A stretch of 64,000 nucleotides of DNA from Streptomyces humicola (GTDB taxonomy: Bacteria; Actinomycetota; Actinomycetes; Streptomycetales; Streptomycetaceae): NCBI RefSeq assembly GCF_024436035.1, contig NZ_JANFNG010000033.1, positions 1-64,000 on the forward strand, written 5' to 3'. Shown one piece after another: positions 34,713 through 46,693 of the stretch. Every line of letters begins with the position of its first letter. The stretch's first letter is position 1. Under the pieces are notes generated by a model, which was not told where the DNA came from, ran no database searches, and saw only the letters and a program-made list of their open reading frames with translations. Made by a program: the position numbers and the translations under genes.

Positions 34713-35882
34713 ATGGCCTACCTCGACCACGCCGCCACCACTCCGATGCTTCCGGAGGCGGTTCAGGCGATGACGGTGCAGCTCGCCGTCACCGGAAACG
34801 CTTCGTCCCTGCACGCGGCCGGACGGCAGGCCCGCCGTACCGTCGAGGAGGCGCGTGAGGCGCTCGCCCAGGCGATCGGCGCGCGGCCCAGCGAGGTGGT
34901 GTTCACCAGCGGCGGCACCGAGTCCGACAACCTCGCCATCAAGGGGCTGTACTGGTCGCGACGGGCCGCCGACCCGGCCCGCACCCGCGTCCTCGCCAGC
35001 CGGGTCGAGCACCACGCCGTCCTCGACGCCGTGCAGTGGCTCGCCGACCACGAGGGCGCCCACGTCGACTGGCTGCCTGTCGACGCCTACGGGAGGGTGC
35101 ACCCGGACGCACTGCGCGAGGCAATCGCACGCAATCCCGCCGACGTGGCGCTGGCCACCGTGATGTGGGCCAACAACGAGGTCGGCACCGTTGTGCCGAT
35201 CCGCGAACTCGCCGACGTGGCAGCCGAGTTCGACGTGCCGCTGCACTCCGACGCCGTCCAGGCCTTCGGCCAGCTCGAGGTCTCTTTCGCCGGCTCCGGC
35301 CTGGACGCGATGACCGTGACCGGCCACAAGATCGGCGGCCCGTACGGCGTCGGCGCGCTGCTGCTGCGCCGCGACGCCACCCCCGTACCGCTGCTGCACG
35401 GCGGCGGCCAGGAGCGGGATGTACGCTCCGGCACCCTCGACGTGCCCGCCATAGCCGCCTTCGCCACCGCCGCCACGCTCGCCGCCGAGCGGCGCGCCGA
35501 CTTCGCCCGCGAGGTCGGTGCCCTGCGGGACGACCTCATCGCCAAGATCCGGCAGGCCGTCCCGGACGCGGTCCTCAACGGCGACCCGGCGCCCGATGGC
35601 CGCCTTCCCGCCAACGCGCACTTCTCCTTCCCCGGCTGCGAGGGCGACTCACTCCTGCTGCTTCTGGACGCCCAGGGCATCGAGTGCTCCACCGGCTCCG
35701 CCTGCACCGCGGGCGTCGCCCAGCCCAGCCACGTCCTGCTCGCCATGGGCGCGGAGAGCGACCGTGCCCGCGGCTCGCTGCGCTTCTCCCTCGGCCACAC
35801 CTCCACCCAGGGCGACGTGGACGAGCTGGCCAAGGCCATCGGCCCCGTGGTCACCCGCGCCCGTGCGGCGGGGCTCAGCTGA
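34713..35882 (+). CDS. Cysteine desulfurase (NifS/IscS family)
   Basis: This 389-residue PLP enzyme takes sulfur from cysteine as a persulfide. The N-terminus [10 protein letters not shown], the PLP lysine in [12 protein letters not shown], and the active cysteine in [17 protein letters not shown] are intact. It lies 25 bp before mnmA, so its sulfur probably goes to tRNA 2-thiouridine rather than mainly to Fe-S clusters. Confidence 0.95.
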   Translation: MAYLDHAATTPMLPEAVQAMTVQLAVTGNASSLHAAGRQARRTVEEAREALAQAIGARPSEVVFTSGGTESDNLAIKGLYWSRRAADPARTRVLASRVEHHAVLDAVQWLADHEGAHVDWLPVDAYGRVHPDALREAIARNPADVALATVMWANNEVGTVVPIRELADVAAEFDVPLHSDAVQAFGQLEVSFAGSGLDAMTVTGHKIGGPYGVGALLLRRDATPVPLLHGGGQERDVRSGTLDVPAIAAFATAATLAAERRADFAREVGALRDDLIAKIRQAVPDAVLNGDPAPDGRLPANAHFSFPGCEGDSLLLLLDAQGIECSTGSACTAGVAQPSHVLLAMGAESDRARGSLRFSLGHTSTQGDVDELAKAIGPVVTRARAAGLS

Positions 35883-35907
35883 GGGCTGCCCTTACCCTGG
35901 ACGGGTG

Positions 35908-37071
35908 ATGTCAGAGTTCGCAGGTGTTCCCAGCGGCCCCCGCAAGGGCGGCCTCCTCCGTGTGCTCGCCGCCATGTCCGGCGGCGTGGATTCCGCCGTC
36001 GCCGCCGCGCGCGCCGCCGAGGCCGGTCACGAGGTCACGGGCGTCCACCTCGCGCTCTCCGCCAACCCGCAGTCCTTCCGCACCGGCGCCCGCGGCTGCT
36101 GCACCATCGAGGACTCGCGCGACGCCCGCCGCGCCGCCGACGTGATCGGCATCCCCTTCTACGTCTGGGATCTCGCCGAGCGGTTCCGTGAGGACGTCGT
36201 CGAGGACTTCGTCACCGAGTACGCGGCCGGCCGCACCCCCAACCCGTGCCTGCGCTGCAACGAGAAGATCAAGTTCGCGGCGCTGCTCGACAAGGCGCTC
36301 GCCCTCGGCTTCGACGCCGTCTGTACCGGCCACTACGCGAGGATCGTCACCCGCGACGACGGCTCCCGTGAGCTGCACCGCGCCGACGATCACGCCAAGG
36401 ACCAGAGCTATGTGCTCGGCGTCCTCGACGAGCGCCAGCTCGCCCATGCCATGTTCCCGCTCGGCGACACGCACACCACCAAGGACGAGATCCGCGGGGA
36501 GGCCGAGCGCCGAGGCCTCGCGGTGGCCCGCAAGCCCGACAGCCACGACATCTGCTTCATCGCCGACGGCGACACCCAGGGCTTCCTCGCGAAGCGGCTC
36601 GGCACCGCCGAGGGCGACATCGTCGACGAGAGCGGGCGCAGGCTCGGCACCCACACCGGCGCCTACGGGTTCACGGTCGGCCAGCGCAAGGGACTGCGTC
36701 TCGGCGTCCCGGCACCGGACGGCAAGCCGCGCTTCGTTCTCGACATCTCGCCGGTGAACAACACCGTCACGGTCGGCCCGGCCGAGGCGCTGGAGGTGAT
36801 CGCGCTCACCGGCATCAAGCCGCGCTGGTGCGGCGAGCCGCCGGCCGGCCCGGGTTCGTACACCGCGCAGCTGCGCGCGCACGGCGACGACGTCCCCGTC
36901 ACGGCCGAGCTCGTCAGCGACGAGCTGCGGGTTCGCTTCGAGGAGCCGGTGCGCGGCGTGGCGCCGGGCCAGGCGGTCGTGCTCTACGACGGCAGCCGCG
37001 TCGTCGGCTCGGCGACGATCGCGTCGACGCAGCGCGCGCGTGACACGGCATCCGCCGGCTCGGGAGCCTGA
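35908..37071 (+). CDS. mnmA: tRNA-specific 2-thiouridylase
   Basis: This 387-residue enzyme thiolates U34 of Lys, Glu and Gln tRNAs. The PP-loop is [14 protein letters not shown], the two catalytic cysteines are in [11 protein letters not shown] and [10 protein letters not shown], and the C-terminal beta-barrel begins near [13 protein letters not shown] 35908 is used; GTG 35905 is adjacent and equally possible. Partner sulfur donor is the desulfurase upstream. The last 20 residues are a weakly conserved tail. Confidence 0.95.
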   Translation: MSEFAGVPSGPRKGGLLRVLAAMSGGVDSAVAAARAAEAGHEVTGVHLALSANPQSFRTGARGCCTIEDSRDARRAADVIGIPFYVWDLAERFREDVVEDFVTEYAAGRTPNPCLRCNEKIKFAALLDKALALGFDAVCTGHYARIVTRDDGSRELHRADDHAKDQSYVLGVLDERQLAHAMFPLGDTHTTKDEIRGEAERRGLAVARKPDSHDICFIADGDTQGFLAKRLGTAEGDIVDESGRRLGTHTGAYGFTVGQRKGLRLGVPAPDGKPRFVLDISPVNNTVTVGPAEALEVIALTGIKPRWCGEPPAGPGSYTAQLRAHGDDVPVTAELVSDELRVRFEEPVRGVAPGQAVVLYDGSRVVGSATIASTQRARDTASAGSGA

Positions 37072-37114
37072 CGCCTCCGCCCCACCGCTCGGCGCTCGGT
37101 TACGCTCCCCGCTC

Positions 37115-37855
37115 ATGAGCGACGACGTGCGCAACATCATCCTCGGACTTGCGGCCAGCGCCGTCAGTGCGGGTTTCGGCTGGTTCGTCCGTACCTGCCT
37201 ATGGCGGCGGCGACTGAGGCGGATGCAGCGCTTCTTCGGGCTGCCGGCCGGCTCCGAATGCCTCCTGGTGGTCAACCGGGACATCAAGGCGGAGAGAGAG
37301 ACGAGCGTGGGCCGGCACGACGTGTACGCGCTCATGGAACTGGCGGCCGTGGTCAAGGAATGCGGCGCGCACGCCGAGGTCCTGCCGCACGACGCGGTGC
37401 AGCAAGGATTCGGCGTCCGCACGGAGTTCTGCGTCGGCGGGCCGGCGTCCAACACGCGCATGGCAGCGCATCTGAGATCCATGCTTCCCGGGGTCACCGT
37501 CGACGTCGATGCCCCACCCGGCCCGGACCAGGGCGCCTTCACCATCGGGGGTGAGATCTACCGCAAGGAGAAGGGAGTCGTGGAATACGTCCTGCTGGCG
37601 CGCCTTACGGCCGGCAAGGACGCCGGCAACGACCGCCCCGTGTTCCTCGCCTGCGGCCAGCGCGGCATAACCAACCAGGCTGCGATCCGCTATCTCACGC
37701 GTCACCATGCCGGCCTCGCGCGCCGCCATGGGGCCGACGCCACCTTCTGCCTGCTGCTCAAGGTCGTCAACTCCCAGGCGTACGGGCCGGACATGGCCGA
37801 ACTGGTCGCCGACGTGACGCGCACGGCGACCACGGCGCCCGCGAAGGCCGCCTGA
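37115..37855 (+). CDS. Membrane-anchored hypothetical protein
   Basis: I do not recognise this 246-residue protein. It has one N-terminal hydrophobic segment (NIILGLAASAVSAGFGWFV) followed by basic WRRRLRRMQRF, which predicts an anchor with a cytoplasmic domain. The soluble part includes LLVVNRDIKAE and FLACGQRGITNQAAIRYL, with an alternating alpha/beta pattern resembling a small nucleotide-fold domain. It is between mnmA and the LmeA-like gene with ordinary codon use. No function is proposed. Confidence 0.65.
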   Translation: MSDDVRNIILGLAASAVSAGFGWFVRTCLWRRRLRRMQRFFGLPAGSECLLVVNRDIKAERETSVGRHDVYALMELAAVVKECGAHAEVLPHDAVQQGFGVRTEFCVGGPASNTRMAAHLRSMLPGVTVDVDAPPGPDQGAFTIGGEIYRKEKGVVEYVLLARLTAGKDAGNDRPVFLACGQRGITNQAAIRYLTRHHAGLARRHGADATFCLLLKVVNSQAYGPDMAELVADVTRTATTAPAKAA

Positions 37856-37949
37856 CAGCAGGTGGTCGAACTCCCCCGCCCCGCGGCGCCTGTCCGGTCC
37901 GTATCTGTGGAGTTGCGTCGAGGGGGGCGCGTCATGATTGGGTGAACCG

Positions 37950-39008
37950 ATGCGCACAACCGTACGACGCAGAAGCAGAAAGAGGGTTCGCCGCCTGCCT
38001 CGGCTGTTCCGCTATCTGATCGCCGGTGCCATCACCGCGGTGGCGTTGGTACTGGCGGACCGCTGTGCCCTGCTGTACGCGCAGGACAAAGCCGCCGAGG
38101 AGATAAAGAAACAACTCGACCTGGCAGCGGCGCCTGAAGTCCGGATACACGGCTTCCCGTTCCTGACCCAGATCCTGGACAAGCAGATCGACCAGGTGGA
38201 CGCCGTCGTCCCCGACATCCCCGCAGGGCCTGTGACCATCTCGAAGGTGCAGGGCGACGTACGCGACATCCGCATCGTCGGCAGTCTGCCCTCCTCGATC
38301 AGCGGCGCCGTCGTCGGCCGGCTGCAGGGGCAGGCGGTGCTCTCCTTCGACGACCTCGACCGGGAACTCGGCAGCTCCCAGGTGAAGTACTCGCAGATGG
38401 ACGCCGATTCGATACAGGCCGTCGGAACGCTCCCGATGCAGGTGGCCGGTCACACGGTGACGGCACGTGCCCAGGCGCACGTCACCCGGACCGCAGACGT
38501 CGTCACCACCCGGGTGGACAACATGCGGCTCGACGTCTCGGGGCTCGGCACGTACACGCCCGGTCCGCAGGGCGGCCTGACCCTCGCGCCCCAGCAGGCG
38601 CAGCGGCTCAGCCACGACACGGCGCGCGTGCGTGAGCTGCTCTCCGTCCCCGCGGTCGCCCAGCAGCTCGGCGTCGGCCAGGCAGAGGCCCAGCGCGCCG
38701 CGTACGACGCCCAGGCGCTCGCCGAGATCACCGGGAATCCGAAGTTCACCGACGCGCTCACAGCGAGCACCAAGGTCGCCAATGCCGTCGCGCAGAGCCC
38801 TGATGCGCTGCGTGCGGTGGGCATCAGCCCGAGCGTGATCACGGACCTGGAGAACCTCAACGTCCCCGGCCTGGCAAGTCAGTTGTCATTTTCGGCCAAG
38901 GTTCCCAAGCTCCCAGCCGGTGTTCAGCTCGACGACATCCAAGTCACGGCGGTGGGCGTCCAGGTGAATGTCAGCGGCGTGAACATGCCCCTCGGAAAGT
39001 CCGCCTGA
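37950..39008 (+). CDS. LmeA-family (DUF2993) phospholipid-binding protein
   Basis: This 352-residue protein has a very basic start (RTTVRRRSRKRVRRLPRLF) and one membrane segment IAGAITAVALVLADRCALL, then a periplasmic-side DUF2993 domain. VRIHGFPFLTQILDKQIDQVD and the later SVPAVAQQLG/FSAKVPKLPAGVQL strands match the tubular lipid-binding LmeA family, which in mycobacteria affects lipomannan. ATG 37950 is used; TTG 37938 is in frame. Lipid ligand in Streptomyces unknown. Confidence 0.82.
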   Translation: MRTTVRRRSRKRVRRLPRLFRYLIAGAITAVALVLADRCALLYAQDKAAEEIKKQLDLAAAPEVRIHGFPFLTQILDKQIDQVDAVVPDIPAGPVTISKVQGDVRDIRIVGSLPSSISGAVVGRLQGQAVLSFDDLDRELGSSQVKYSQMDADSIQAVGTLPMQVAGHTVTARAQAHVTRTADVVTTRVDNMRLDVSGLGTYTPGPQGGLTLAPQQAQRLSHDTARVRELLSVPAVAQQLGVGQAEAQRAAYDAQALAEITGNPKFTDALTASTKVANAVAQSPDALRAVGISPSVITDLENLNVPGLASQLSFSAKVPKLPAGVQLDDIQVTAVGVQVNVSGVNMPLGKSA

Positions 39009-39105
39009 TGCCACGCCATGCCACGCCACGTACATATGTCCCCGGTGGCTGCGGCGGACGGTCGCCGCACACGACCGTCCGTCGCCGTTTCGGCTATCGT
39101 CCGTC

Positions 39106-39243
39106 TCAGCCTTCGTCAATGATCTCCGTGACGATGATGTCGGAGAGATCGGCCGTCGCGTGGCCCCCCATGCGGCTCACAGCTTCGGCCAATGCCTGCG
39201 CCTCTCGGCCGATGGATTCCGTCGGGTCGTCTGATCGCTCCAT
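39106..39243 (-). CDS. Small acidic protein (45 residues)
   Basis: A leftward frame encodes a 45-residue acidic peptide beginning MERSDDPTESIGREAQALAE and ending IIVTEIIDEG. It has an amphipathic helical stretch and protein-like composition, unlike the frames opposite it. The start codon lies in the perfect palindrome CATCACGTGATG (39241-39252). The ribosome-binding site is weak (GGACC). I do not recognise a family. It fills most of the 312-bp gap between the LmeA-like gene and the LOG gene. Confidence 0.42.
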   Translation of the reverse strand: MERSDDPTESIGREAQALAEAVSRMGGHATADLSDIIVTEIIDEG

Positions 39244-39252
39244 CACGTGATG
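39241..39252. promoter_or_regulatory. 12-bp perfect palindrome
   Basis: CATCACGTGATG is a perfect inverted repeat centred in the gap between the small leftward ORF and the rightward LOG gene. It could be an operator for either gene. No second copy was noticed in the window. Confidence 0.35.
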
Positions 39253-39320
39253 GTCCGGCTGTCGGCAGGCAGCCGCTGCCGGGCCGTTCGATAGCCGGAT
39301 CCCGCCCGTAGAGTGACCGC

Positions 39321-39860
39321 ATGAATATCTGTGTCTTCTGCTCCGCGGCCGATCTCGACGAGCGGTACACCCGGCCTGCCCGCGAGCTCGCCGAGCGGAT
39401 CGGCAAGGGCGGGCACACCCTCGTGTGGGGCGGATCCGACGCCGGCCTGATGAAGGTGATGGCCGACGGCGTCGAGGAGAACGGCGGCACGCTGATCGGG
39501 GTCTCCGTGGGGTTCCTGCAGGACAAGGCACGGTCGCGGGCCGACGTGATGGTGATCGCCGAGGACCTCGCGCAGCGCAAGGCGGAGCTGCTCAAGCGCG
39601 CCGACGCGATCGTGATCATGGTGGGCGGCACGGGGACGCTCGACGAGGCGACCGAGATCCTCGAGCTGAAGAAGCACGGCATGCACAGCAAACCGGCTGT
39701 GCTTCTCAACACCGCCGGGTTCTACGACGGGCTCAAGCAGCAGTTCGAGCGGATGGAGGCCGAGGGGTTCCTGCCGCTGCCCCTCGCCGAGCTTGTCTTC
39801 TTCGCGGAGGACGGGGCGAGCGCCCTCGCCTACATCGAGAAGGCGGCGGGCATGCAGTGA
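39321..39860 (+). CDS. LOG family protein (TIGR00730)
   Basis: This 179-residue Rossmann-fold protein has the motifs GGSDAGLMKVMA and VGGTGTLDEATE, corresponding to the PGGxGTxxE active site of the lonely-guy family with Val instead of Pro. Members cleave cytokinin- or nucleotide-ribose phosphates to free bases. Length is normal. It is 29 bp before the SDR gene and probably cotranscribed with it. Confidence 0.88.
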   Translation: MNICVFCSAADLDERYTRPARELAERIGKGGHTLVWGGSDAGLMKVMADGVEENGGTLIGVSVGFLQDKARSRADVMVIAEDLAQRKAELLKRADAIVIMVGGTGTLDEATEILELKKHGMHSKPAVLLNTAGFYDGLKQQFERMEAEGFLPLPLAELVFFAEDGASALAYIEKAAGMQ

Positions 39861-39889
39861 GATGCGCGCGGTGATGCGAGCATGGCGGC

Positions 39890-40579
39890 ATGTCGATTCA
39901 CGTGATCACCGGTGCCGGCTCGGGCATCGGTGCAGCCCTGGCGCGCCGGCTCCTCGGACGCGGCGACGATCTGTGGCTGCTGGCGCGCGACGCGGGCCGC
40001 GCCAAGGAGCTGGCCGAGGAGTTCCCCGGCGCCCGCACCCTCGTCGGCGATCTCGCCGAACCCGACCGGCTCTCCTGGGCGCTCGGTCACCAGGCGCTGC
40101 CCGACCGGCTCGACTCGTTGCTGCACGTCGCGGGCGTCGTCGACCTCGGCGAGGTGGTCGAGCTGACCACCAAGGTCTGGAACCGCACGCTCGCCGCCAA
40201 CCTCGTCGCGCCCGCCGAACTGACCCGGCTGCTCCTTCCCCAGCTGCGGCTCTCCCGCGGTCACGTCGTCTTCGTCAACTCGGGCGCCGGCTTGCGCGCC
40301 AACGCCGGCTGGAGCGCCTACGCGGCCAGCAAGCACGGCCTGAAGGCGCTCGCCGACTCGCTGCGCGAGGAGGAGCACGGCAACGGCGTCCGCGTCACCA
40401 GCGTCTACCCCGGCCGCACCGCGACACCCATGCAGGAGAAGGTCCACCGGCAGGAGGGCAAGGCCTACGACCCCTCCCGCTGGATCGATCCCGAGTCGGT
40501 CGCCACCACCGTCCTGACCGCGCTCGACCTGCCGCGCGACGCCGAGGTCACGGATCTCGGCGTCCGGCCGGGGCGCTGA
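39890..40579 (+). CDS. Short-chain dehydrogenase/reductase
   Basis: This 229-residue SDR has the NAD(P) motif TGAGSGIGAALARRL at the N-terminus, the NSG catalytic strand VVFVNSGAG, and the YxxxK motif in YAASKHGLKALADSL. It is a classical-type SDR of minimal length. The substrate cannot be told from sequence. It lies between the LOG and MetE-like genes. Confidence 0.9.
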   Translation: MSIHVITGAGSGIGAALARRLLGRGDDLWLLARDAGRAKELAEEFPGARTLVGDLAEPDRLSWALGHQALPDRLDSLLHVAGVVDLGEVVELTTKVWNRTLAANLVAPAELTRLLLPQLRLSRGHVVFVNSGAGLRANAGWSAYAASKHGLKALADSLREEEHGNGVRVTSVYPGRTATPMQEKVHRQEGKAYDPSRWIDPESVATTVLTALDLPRDAEVTDLGVRPGR

Positions 40580-40616
40580 CCGTCCGCCCGTCCTGACCGG
40601 CGATTACGCTTCCGTC

Positions 40617-41669
40617 GTGAGTGATGTCAGCACGCAGAGCACGCAGAGCAGGAAGTCCGGCTGGGGCGCGGGCGCCGCGACCGGCATCGGGTCGATGCCC
40701 GGCGCGGACGCCCGGGAGGCGGCCCGGACGGTCACGGGGGAGCTGGAGGCGCTGCCGTTCCTCCCCGAGCTGCCGGCCCGCGGGCCCGGCGCCGACATGA
40801 TCGGGCGCACGCTCGGGATGCTCGTCGAGCTCTATGCCCGCGTCGAACCCAGCGGCTGGCGCTTCGGCGACCGGCCGGGGCGCGATACGCGGCGCGCGTG
40901 GGCATGGCTGAGGGAAGACCTCGACGCGTTCGAGGAGTTCACCCAAGGCTACGAAGGGCCGCTGAAGGTGCAGGCGGTCGGCCCCTGGACGCTAGCCGCC
41001 TGCGTCGAGCTGCACGGCGGCCAGGCGGCGCTGTCGGACCCCGGCGCCTGCCGGGACCTGACCGCCTCGCTCGGTGAGGGGCTGCGCCGGCACATCGCGG
41101 ACGTACGGCGCAGGGTGCCGGGCGCCGAGGTGGTGCTGCAGCTCGACGAACCGTCGCTCACCGCCGTCCTGCAGGGGAGGGTGCGGACCGCGAGCGGCTA
41201 CCGCACTCACCGCGCCGTCGACCGGGCCGTCGTCGAGGGCGCGCTGCGGGAAGTCGTGACGGCGGCCGGGACGCCGGTGATCGCCCACTCGTGCGCGCCC
41301 GCCGTGCCGTTCGGCCTGCTGCGGCGGGCCGGGGTGGCGGGCGTCTCGTTCGATGCCGGGCTGCTCACGGAGGGTGAGTACGACGTGATCGGGGAGGCCG
41401 TCGAAGGGGGCACGGCGCTCTTCGCTGGGGTGGTGCCCGGCACGGACGCGGGTTCGAGCGCAGGACCGGCGGAATTGTCAGACCCTGCCGGTAGCGTCAG
41501 TGGTGTCAGGTCGCTCTGGCGCAGGCTGGGGCTGCCGCCGGGGACTCTCGGGGAGTCCGTGGTGGTGACTCCGTCGTGCGGTCTTGCGGGGGCTTCGCCC
41601 ACGTATGCCCGTCGTGCACTGGCGCACTGCGTCAAGGCGGCCCGGACACTCGTCGACGACCCTGAGTGA
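40617..41669 (+). CDS. MetE-like (cobalamin-independent methionine synthase family) protein
   Basis: This 350-residue protein is about the size of one MetE barrel. It starts with the family's TGIGSMPGAD loop and keeps zinc-type positions in IAHSCAPAVPFG (His and Cys) and VVTPSCGLAGAS (Cys). It lacks the N-terminal half of full-length MetE (about 750 residues). Such single-barrel proteins resemble archaeal/core methionine synthases that use a different methyl donor. GTG 40617 is used. It is followed 3 bp later by ligA. Confidence 0.82.
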   Translation: MSDVSTQSTQSRKSGWGAGAATGIGSMPGADAREAARTVTGELEALPFLPELPARGPGADMIGRTLGMLVELYARVEPSGWRFGDRPGRDTRRAWAWLREDLDAFEEFTQGYEGPLKVQAVGPWTLAACVELHGGQAALSDPGACRDLTASLGEGLRRHIADVRRRVPGAEVVLQLDEPSLTAVLQGRVRTASGYRTHRAVDRAVVEGALREVVTAAGTPVIAHSCAPAVPFGLLRRAGVAGVSFDAGLLTEGEYDVIGEAVEGGTALFAGVVPGTDAGSSAGPAELSDPAGSVSGVRSLWRRLGLPPGTLGESVVVTPSCGLAGASPTYARRALAHCVKAARTLVDDPE

Positions 41670-43877
<2,208 letters not shown>

Positions 43878-44071
43878 TCCAGGAGTTCACCCGTTCGGCG
43901 CATACCAGACGGATGTGCTGTGCAGGGTTCCATTCGGGCAACCCCTGTGGATCGCTGCCCGCAACAGGCTTTTGCAGCCTACTGTTGAGGTGCGCTCCTG
44001 CCGGGCATCAATCTTGCAGCCGGGCGTGGCCATCCGCGGGCGCAGCACACCTGGCTGTGAGAGGGACGGGC

Positions 44072-46258
44072 ATGAAACCGACGGAGAACGCCGGAACGGC
44101 GCCGCGCCAGCGGCCCTCCGCCGTACCGCTGGTGCACCCGGCGGTGCTGCGCGGAGCAGTCGTGGCCGCGGCGGCACTGGCACTGGTCGGGGGAGTCACC
44201 GATCTGCTGCTCGACGGCCGTGCACTCTTCCCCGGCGGGCCCGCCGGGTGGGCGTTCGCCGTTCTGACCGGTCTCATCGTGGGCCACCTCGTCGCCCTCG
44301 GCCGCGACCGCTGGTGGGGCGGCACCGGCTCGGGCGCGGCGCTGACGCTCGCCGTGCTGCTGCTCTACGGCTATGTGCCGGGCGTCCTGGTCAGCCTGGC
44401 GGTGGTGGTCCTCGTCGGGGCGGCGCGCCGGCACCGGTGGCGGCAGGCGCTGCTGCACGGCGCAGTGGACATCCTCGGCATAGGCGCGGCCGCCCTTGCC
44501 CTGGTGGCGACCGGCGGCCACCCTTCGGTCGAACACCCGTGGACCCCCGACAGCTGGGGCATCGCCGCCGTACCGGCCGTCCTCGCCGCCGCCCTGTGCT
44601 ACCTCGCGGCGACCCGTGCGCTGCTGTGGTACGCGGTCGCCCCGCGCGGCGGTGTCGGGCTGCGCAGCGTGGCCCGTACCGCGCTCGTGCGGCAGGCGCT
44701 CGTCGGCGTCGCGCTCCTCGGGATCTCCCCGCTCATGGCTGTCGTCGCGGTCCATCTGCCGGTGCTGCTCCCGCTGTTCGCGGTGCCGCTCGTCGCGCTC
44801 GACTCCACGCTGTGGATAGCGCGCGCCCGCGCCGAGGAGCAGTTGCGCGACCCGCTCACCGGCCTGCCCAACCGCCAGTGGCTGCTGGAACGCACCTGGT
44901 CCGCGCTGGACCACGCCGAGCGGCTCGGCGAACGCGCCGCCTTGGTCCTGATCGACCTCGACCGCTTCCGCTCCGTCAACGACACCCTCGGGCACCTGGC
45001 CGGCGACCGCCTGCTGCTGCAGATCGCCGACCGGCTGCGGCTCGCGCTGCCGCGCGGCGCGGAGGCCGCCCGCCTCGGCGGCGACGAGTTCGCGGTGCTG
45101 CTGCCCGGCTGCGACTCCCCGACCCGCGCCCAGCGGGTGGCCCGCACTCTCGTGGCGGCGCTCGGTTCGCCCCTCAACCTCGACGGCCTCACGCTGGTAC
45201 TGGAGGCCAGCGCCGGCGTCGCGGTCTTCCCGGACCACGCCGTTGACGCCGAGGGGCTGCTGCGCCGCGCGGACGTGGCGATGTACGAGGCGAAGCGGGA
45301 CCGCAGCGGTGTCGAGGTGTACGAGGCGACACGGGACGGAAACACACCGGACCGGCTCGGTCTGCTGGGCGACCTGCGGCGCGCGCTGGACTCCGGCGAC
45401 GTCGAACTGCACTACCAGCCCAAGGTGCGGTTCGACGGCAAGGTGGCGGGACTCGAAGCCCTGGTGCGCTGGGTGCACCCGGAGCGCGGCCGGGTCAGCC
45501 CCGAGGAGTTCATCGCCATCGCCGAGACCTCCGGCCTGATGCCGCAGTTGACGGAGTACGTGCTGGAGACCGCGCTCGCCCAGGTCGCGCGGTGGCGGAA
45601 CATGGGTATCGATGTGCCCGTCGCCGTCAACGTCTCGCCGCGCGACGTGCACACCCCCGGCTTCGCCGGCTCCGTCGCCGCCCGGCTCGCCCGTCACGGA
45701 GTCCCGCCAGGCGCGCTGCAGCTGGAGATCACCGAGCACGTCCTGCTGGAGGACCCGCAGCGCGCTGCGGACACCCTCGCGGGCCTGACCGGCCACGGCG
45801 TGAAGATGTCGCTGGACGACTTCGGCACGGGTTATTCCTCCCTCGTCCACCTGCGCCGCCTGCCGGTGAGCGAGCTGAAGATCGACCGGTCCTTCGTGGC
45901 CAGGCTCGTCGTCGACACCGAGGATGCCGAGATCGTCCGCTGCACGGTGGACCTCGCGCACTCGCTCGGCCTGCTCGTGGTGGCCGAGGGCGTCGAGGAC
46001 GACGAGACATGGGAACGCCTGCGGGACATGGGCTGCGACGCCATACAGGGCTGGCTGGTGGCGGCGGCGATGCCGCCGGAGGAGACGACGGCGTGGCTGC
46101 GCATCCGCGCGAAGAGCGGCTGGCACCGCGGGGACGACGCGGACGATCTCGCCGGGAGGGCAGCGGAGGCCGAGAGGGCCGCCGTGCCCGAGAAGACCGC
46201 CGAGGCGGCGGAGGCCGCGGAGGTCGCGCAACGGCCGTCCGGCCAGGTTGTGAAGTGA
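44072..46258 (+). CDS. rmdB: Membrane GGDEF-EAL protein, RmdB-like c-di-GMP phosphodiesterase
   Basis: This 728-residue protein has about six hydrophobic segments (residues 25-245), then GGDEF (DPLTGLPNRQWLLE; site RLGGDEFAVLL) and EAL domains. All EAL catalytic elements are present: GLEALVRW, VAVNVSPRD, LEITEHVLL, SLDDFGTGYSS, LKIDRSF and VAEGVEDDE with IQGW. It should therefore hydrolyse c-di-GMP, and the GGDEF site also looks competent. Position just after ligA matches, from memory, S. coelicolor SCO5495 (RmdB). The family influences the switch from vegetative growth to aerial hyphae. ATG 44072 follows GAGAGGGACGGG. The tail is Glu/Ala-rich. Confidence 0.9.
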   Translation: MKPTENAGTAPRQRPSAVPLVHPAVLRGAVVAAAALALVGGVTDLLLDGRALFPGGPAGWAFAVLTGLIVGHLVALGRDRWWGGTGSGAALTLAVLLLYGYVPGVLVSLAVVVLVGAARRHRWRQALLHGAVDILGIGAAALALVATGGHPSVEHPWTPDSWGIAAVPAVLAAALCYLAATRALLWYAVAPRGGVGLRSVARTALVRQALVGVALLGISPLMAVVAVHLPVLLPLFAVPLVALDSTLWIARARAEEQLRDPLTGLPNRQWLLERTWSALDHAERLGERAALVLIDLDRFRSVNDTLGHLAGDRLLLQIADRLRLALPRGAEAARLGGDEFAVLLPGCDSPTRAQRVARTLVAALGSPLNLDGLTLVLEASAGVAVFPDHAVDAEGLLRRADVAMYEAKRDRSGVEVYEATRDGNTPDRLGLLGDLRRALDSGDVELHYQPKVRFDGKVAGLEALVRWVHPERGRVSPEEFIAIAETSGLMPQLTEYVLETALAQVARWRNMGIDVPVAVNVSPRDVHTPGFAGSVAARLARHGVPPGALQLEITEHVLLEDPQRAADTLAGLTGHGVKMSLDDFGTGYSSLVHLRRLPVSELKIDRSFVARLVVDTEDAEIVRCTVDLAHSLGLLVVAEGVEDDETWERLRDMGCDAIQGWLVAAAMPPEETTAWLRIRAKSGWHRGDDADDLAGRAAEAERAAVPEKTAEAAEAAEVAQRPSGQVVK

Positions 46259-46391
46259 TGTGACACCCCCGCGCTGATGCTCCCGCAACCTCGCCGGAGC
46301 CGGACGCCGGGCGAAACCGTTTCGCGGGGCAGGTGCGCGCCGCCATAGGATTGGCCGCGGAACCCACACACTCACCCCTGAGGATCGCTGC

Positions 46392-46688
46392 ATGCCTGGC
46401 ATCACGCGCGAGGAGGTCGCCCACCTCGGCCGGCTGTCGCGTCTTGAGCTGAAGGACGAAGAGCTCGATCACTTCGCCGGACAGCTCGACGAGATCATCG
46501 GCGCGGTGGCGCGCGTCTCCGAGGTGGCGGGCGAGGACGTCCCGCCCACCTCGCACCCGCTGCCGCTCACCAACGTCATGCGCCCCGACGTCGTCCGGCC
46601 GTCGCTGACCCCGCAGCAGGCGCTGTCCGGCGCCCCTGCACAGGAGCAGCAGCGCTTCAAGGTGCCGCAGATCCTGGGGGAGGAGTGA
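46392..46688 (+). CDS. gatC: Glu/Asp-tRNA(Gln/Asn) amidotransferase subunit C
   Basis: This 98-residue subunit stabilises the GatA-GatB complex that amidates misacylated Glu-tRNA(Gln) and Asp-tRNA(Asn). The GatC start [17 protein letters not shown] and the [17 protein letters not shown] belt are typical. The 133-bp gap upstream should hold the operon promoter. Its stop is 5 bp before gatA's ATG. Confidence 0.96.
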   Translation: MPGITREEVAHLGRLSRLELKDEELDHFAGQLDEIIGAVARVSEVAGEDVPPTSHPLPLTNVMRPDVVRPSLTPQQALSGAPAQEQQRFKVPQILGEE

Positions 46689-46693
46689 CCGTC

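Noticed and set aside
43979-46405. Long frame opposite the GGDEF-EAL gene
   Set aside because: Antisense to a gene with complete GGDEF and EAL motifs; no recognisable domain.
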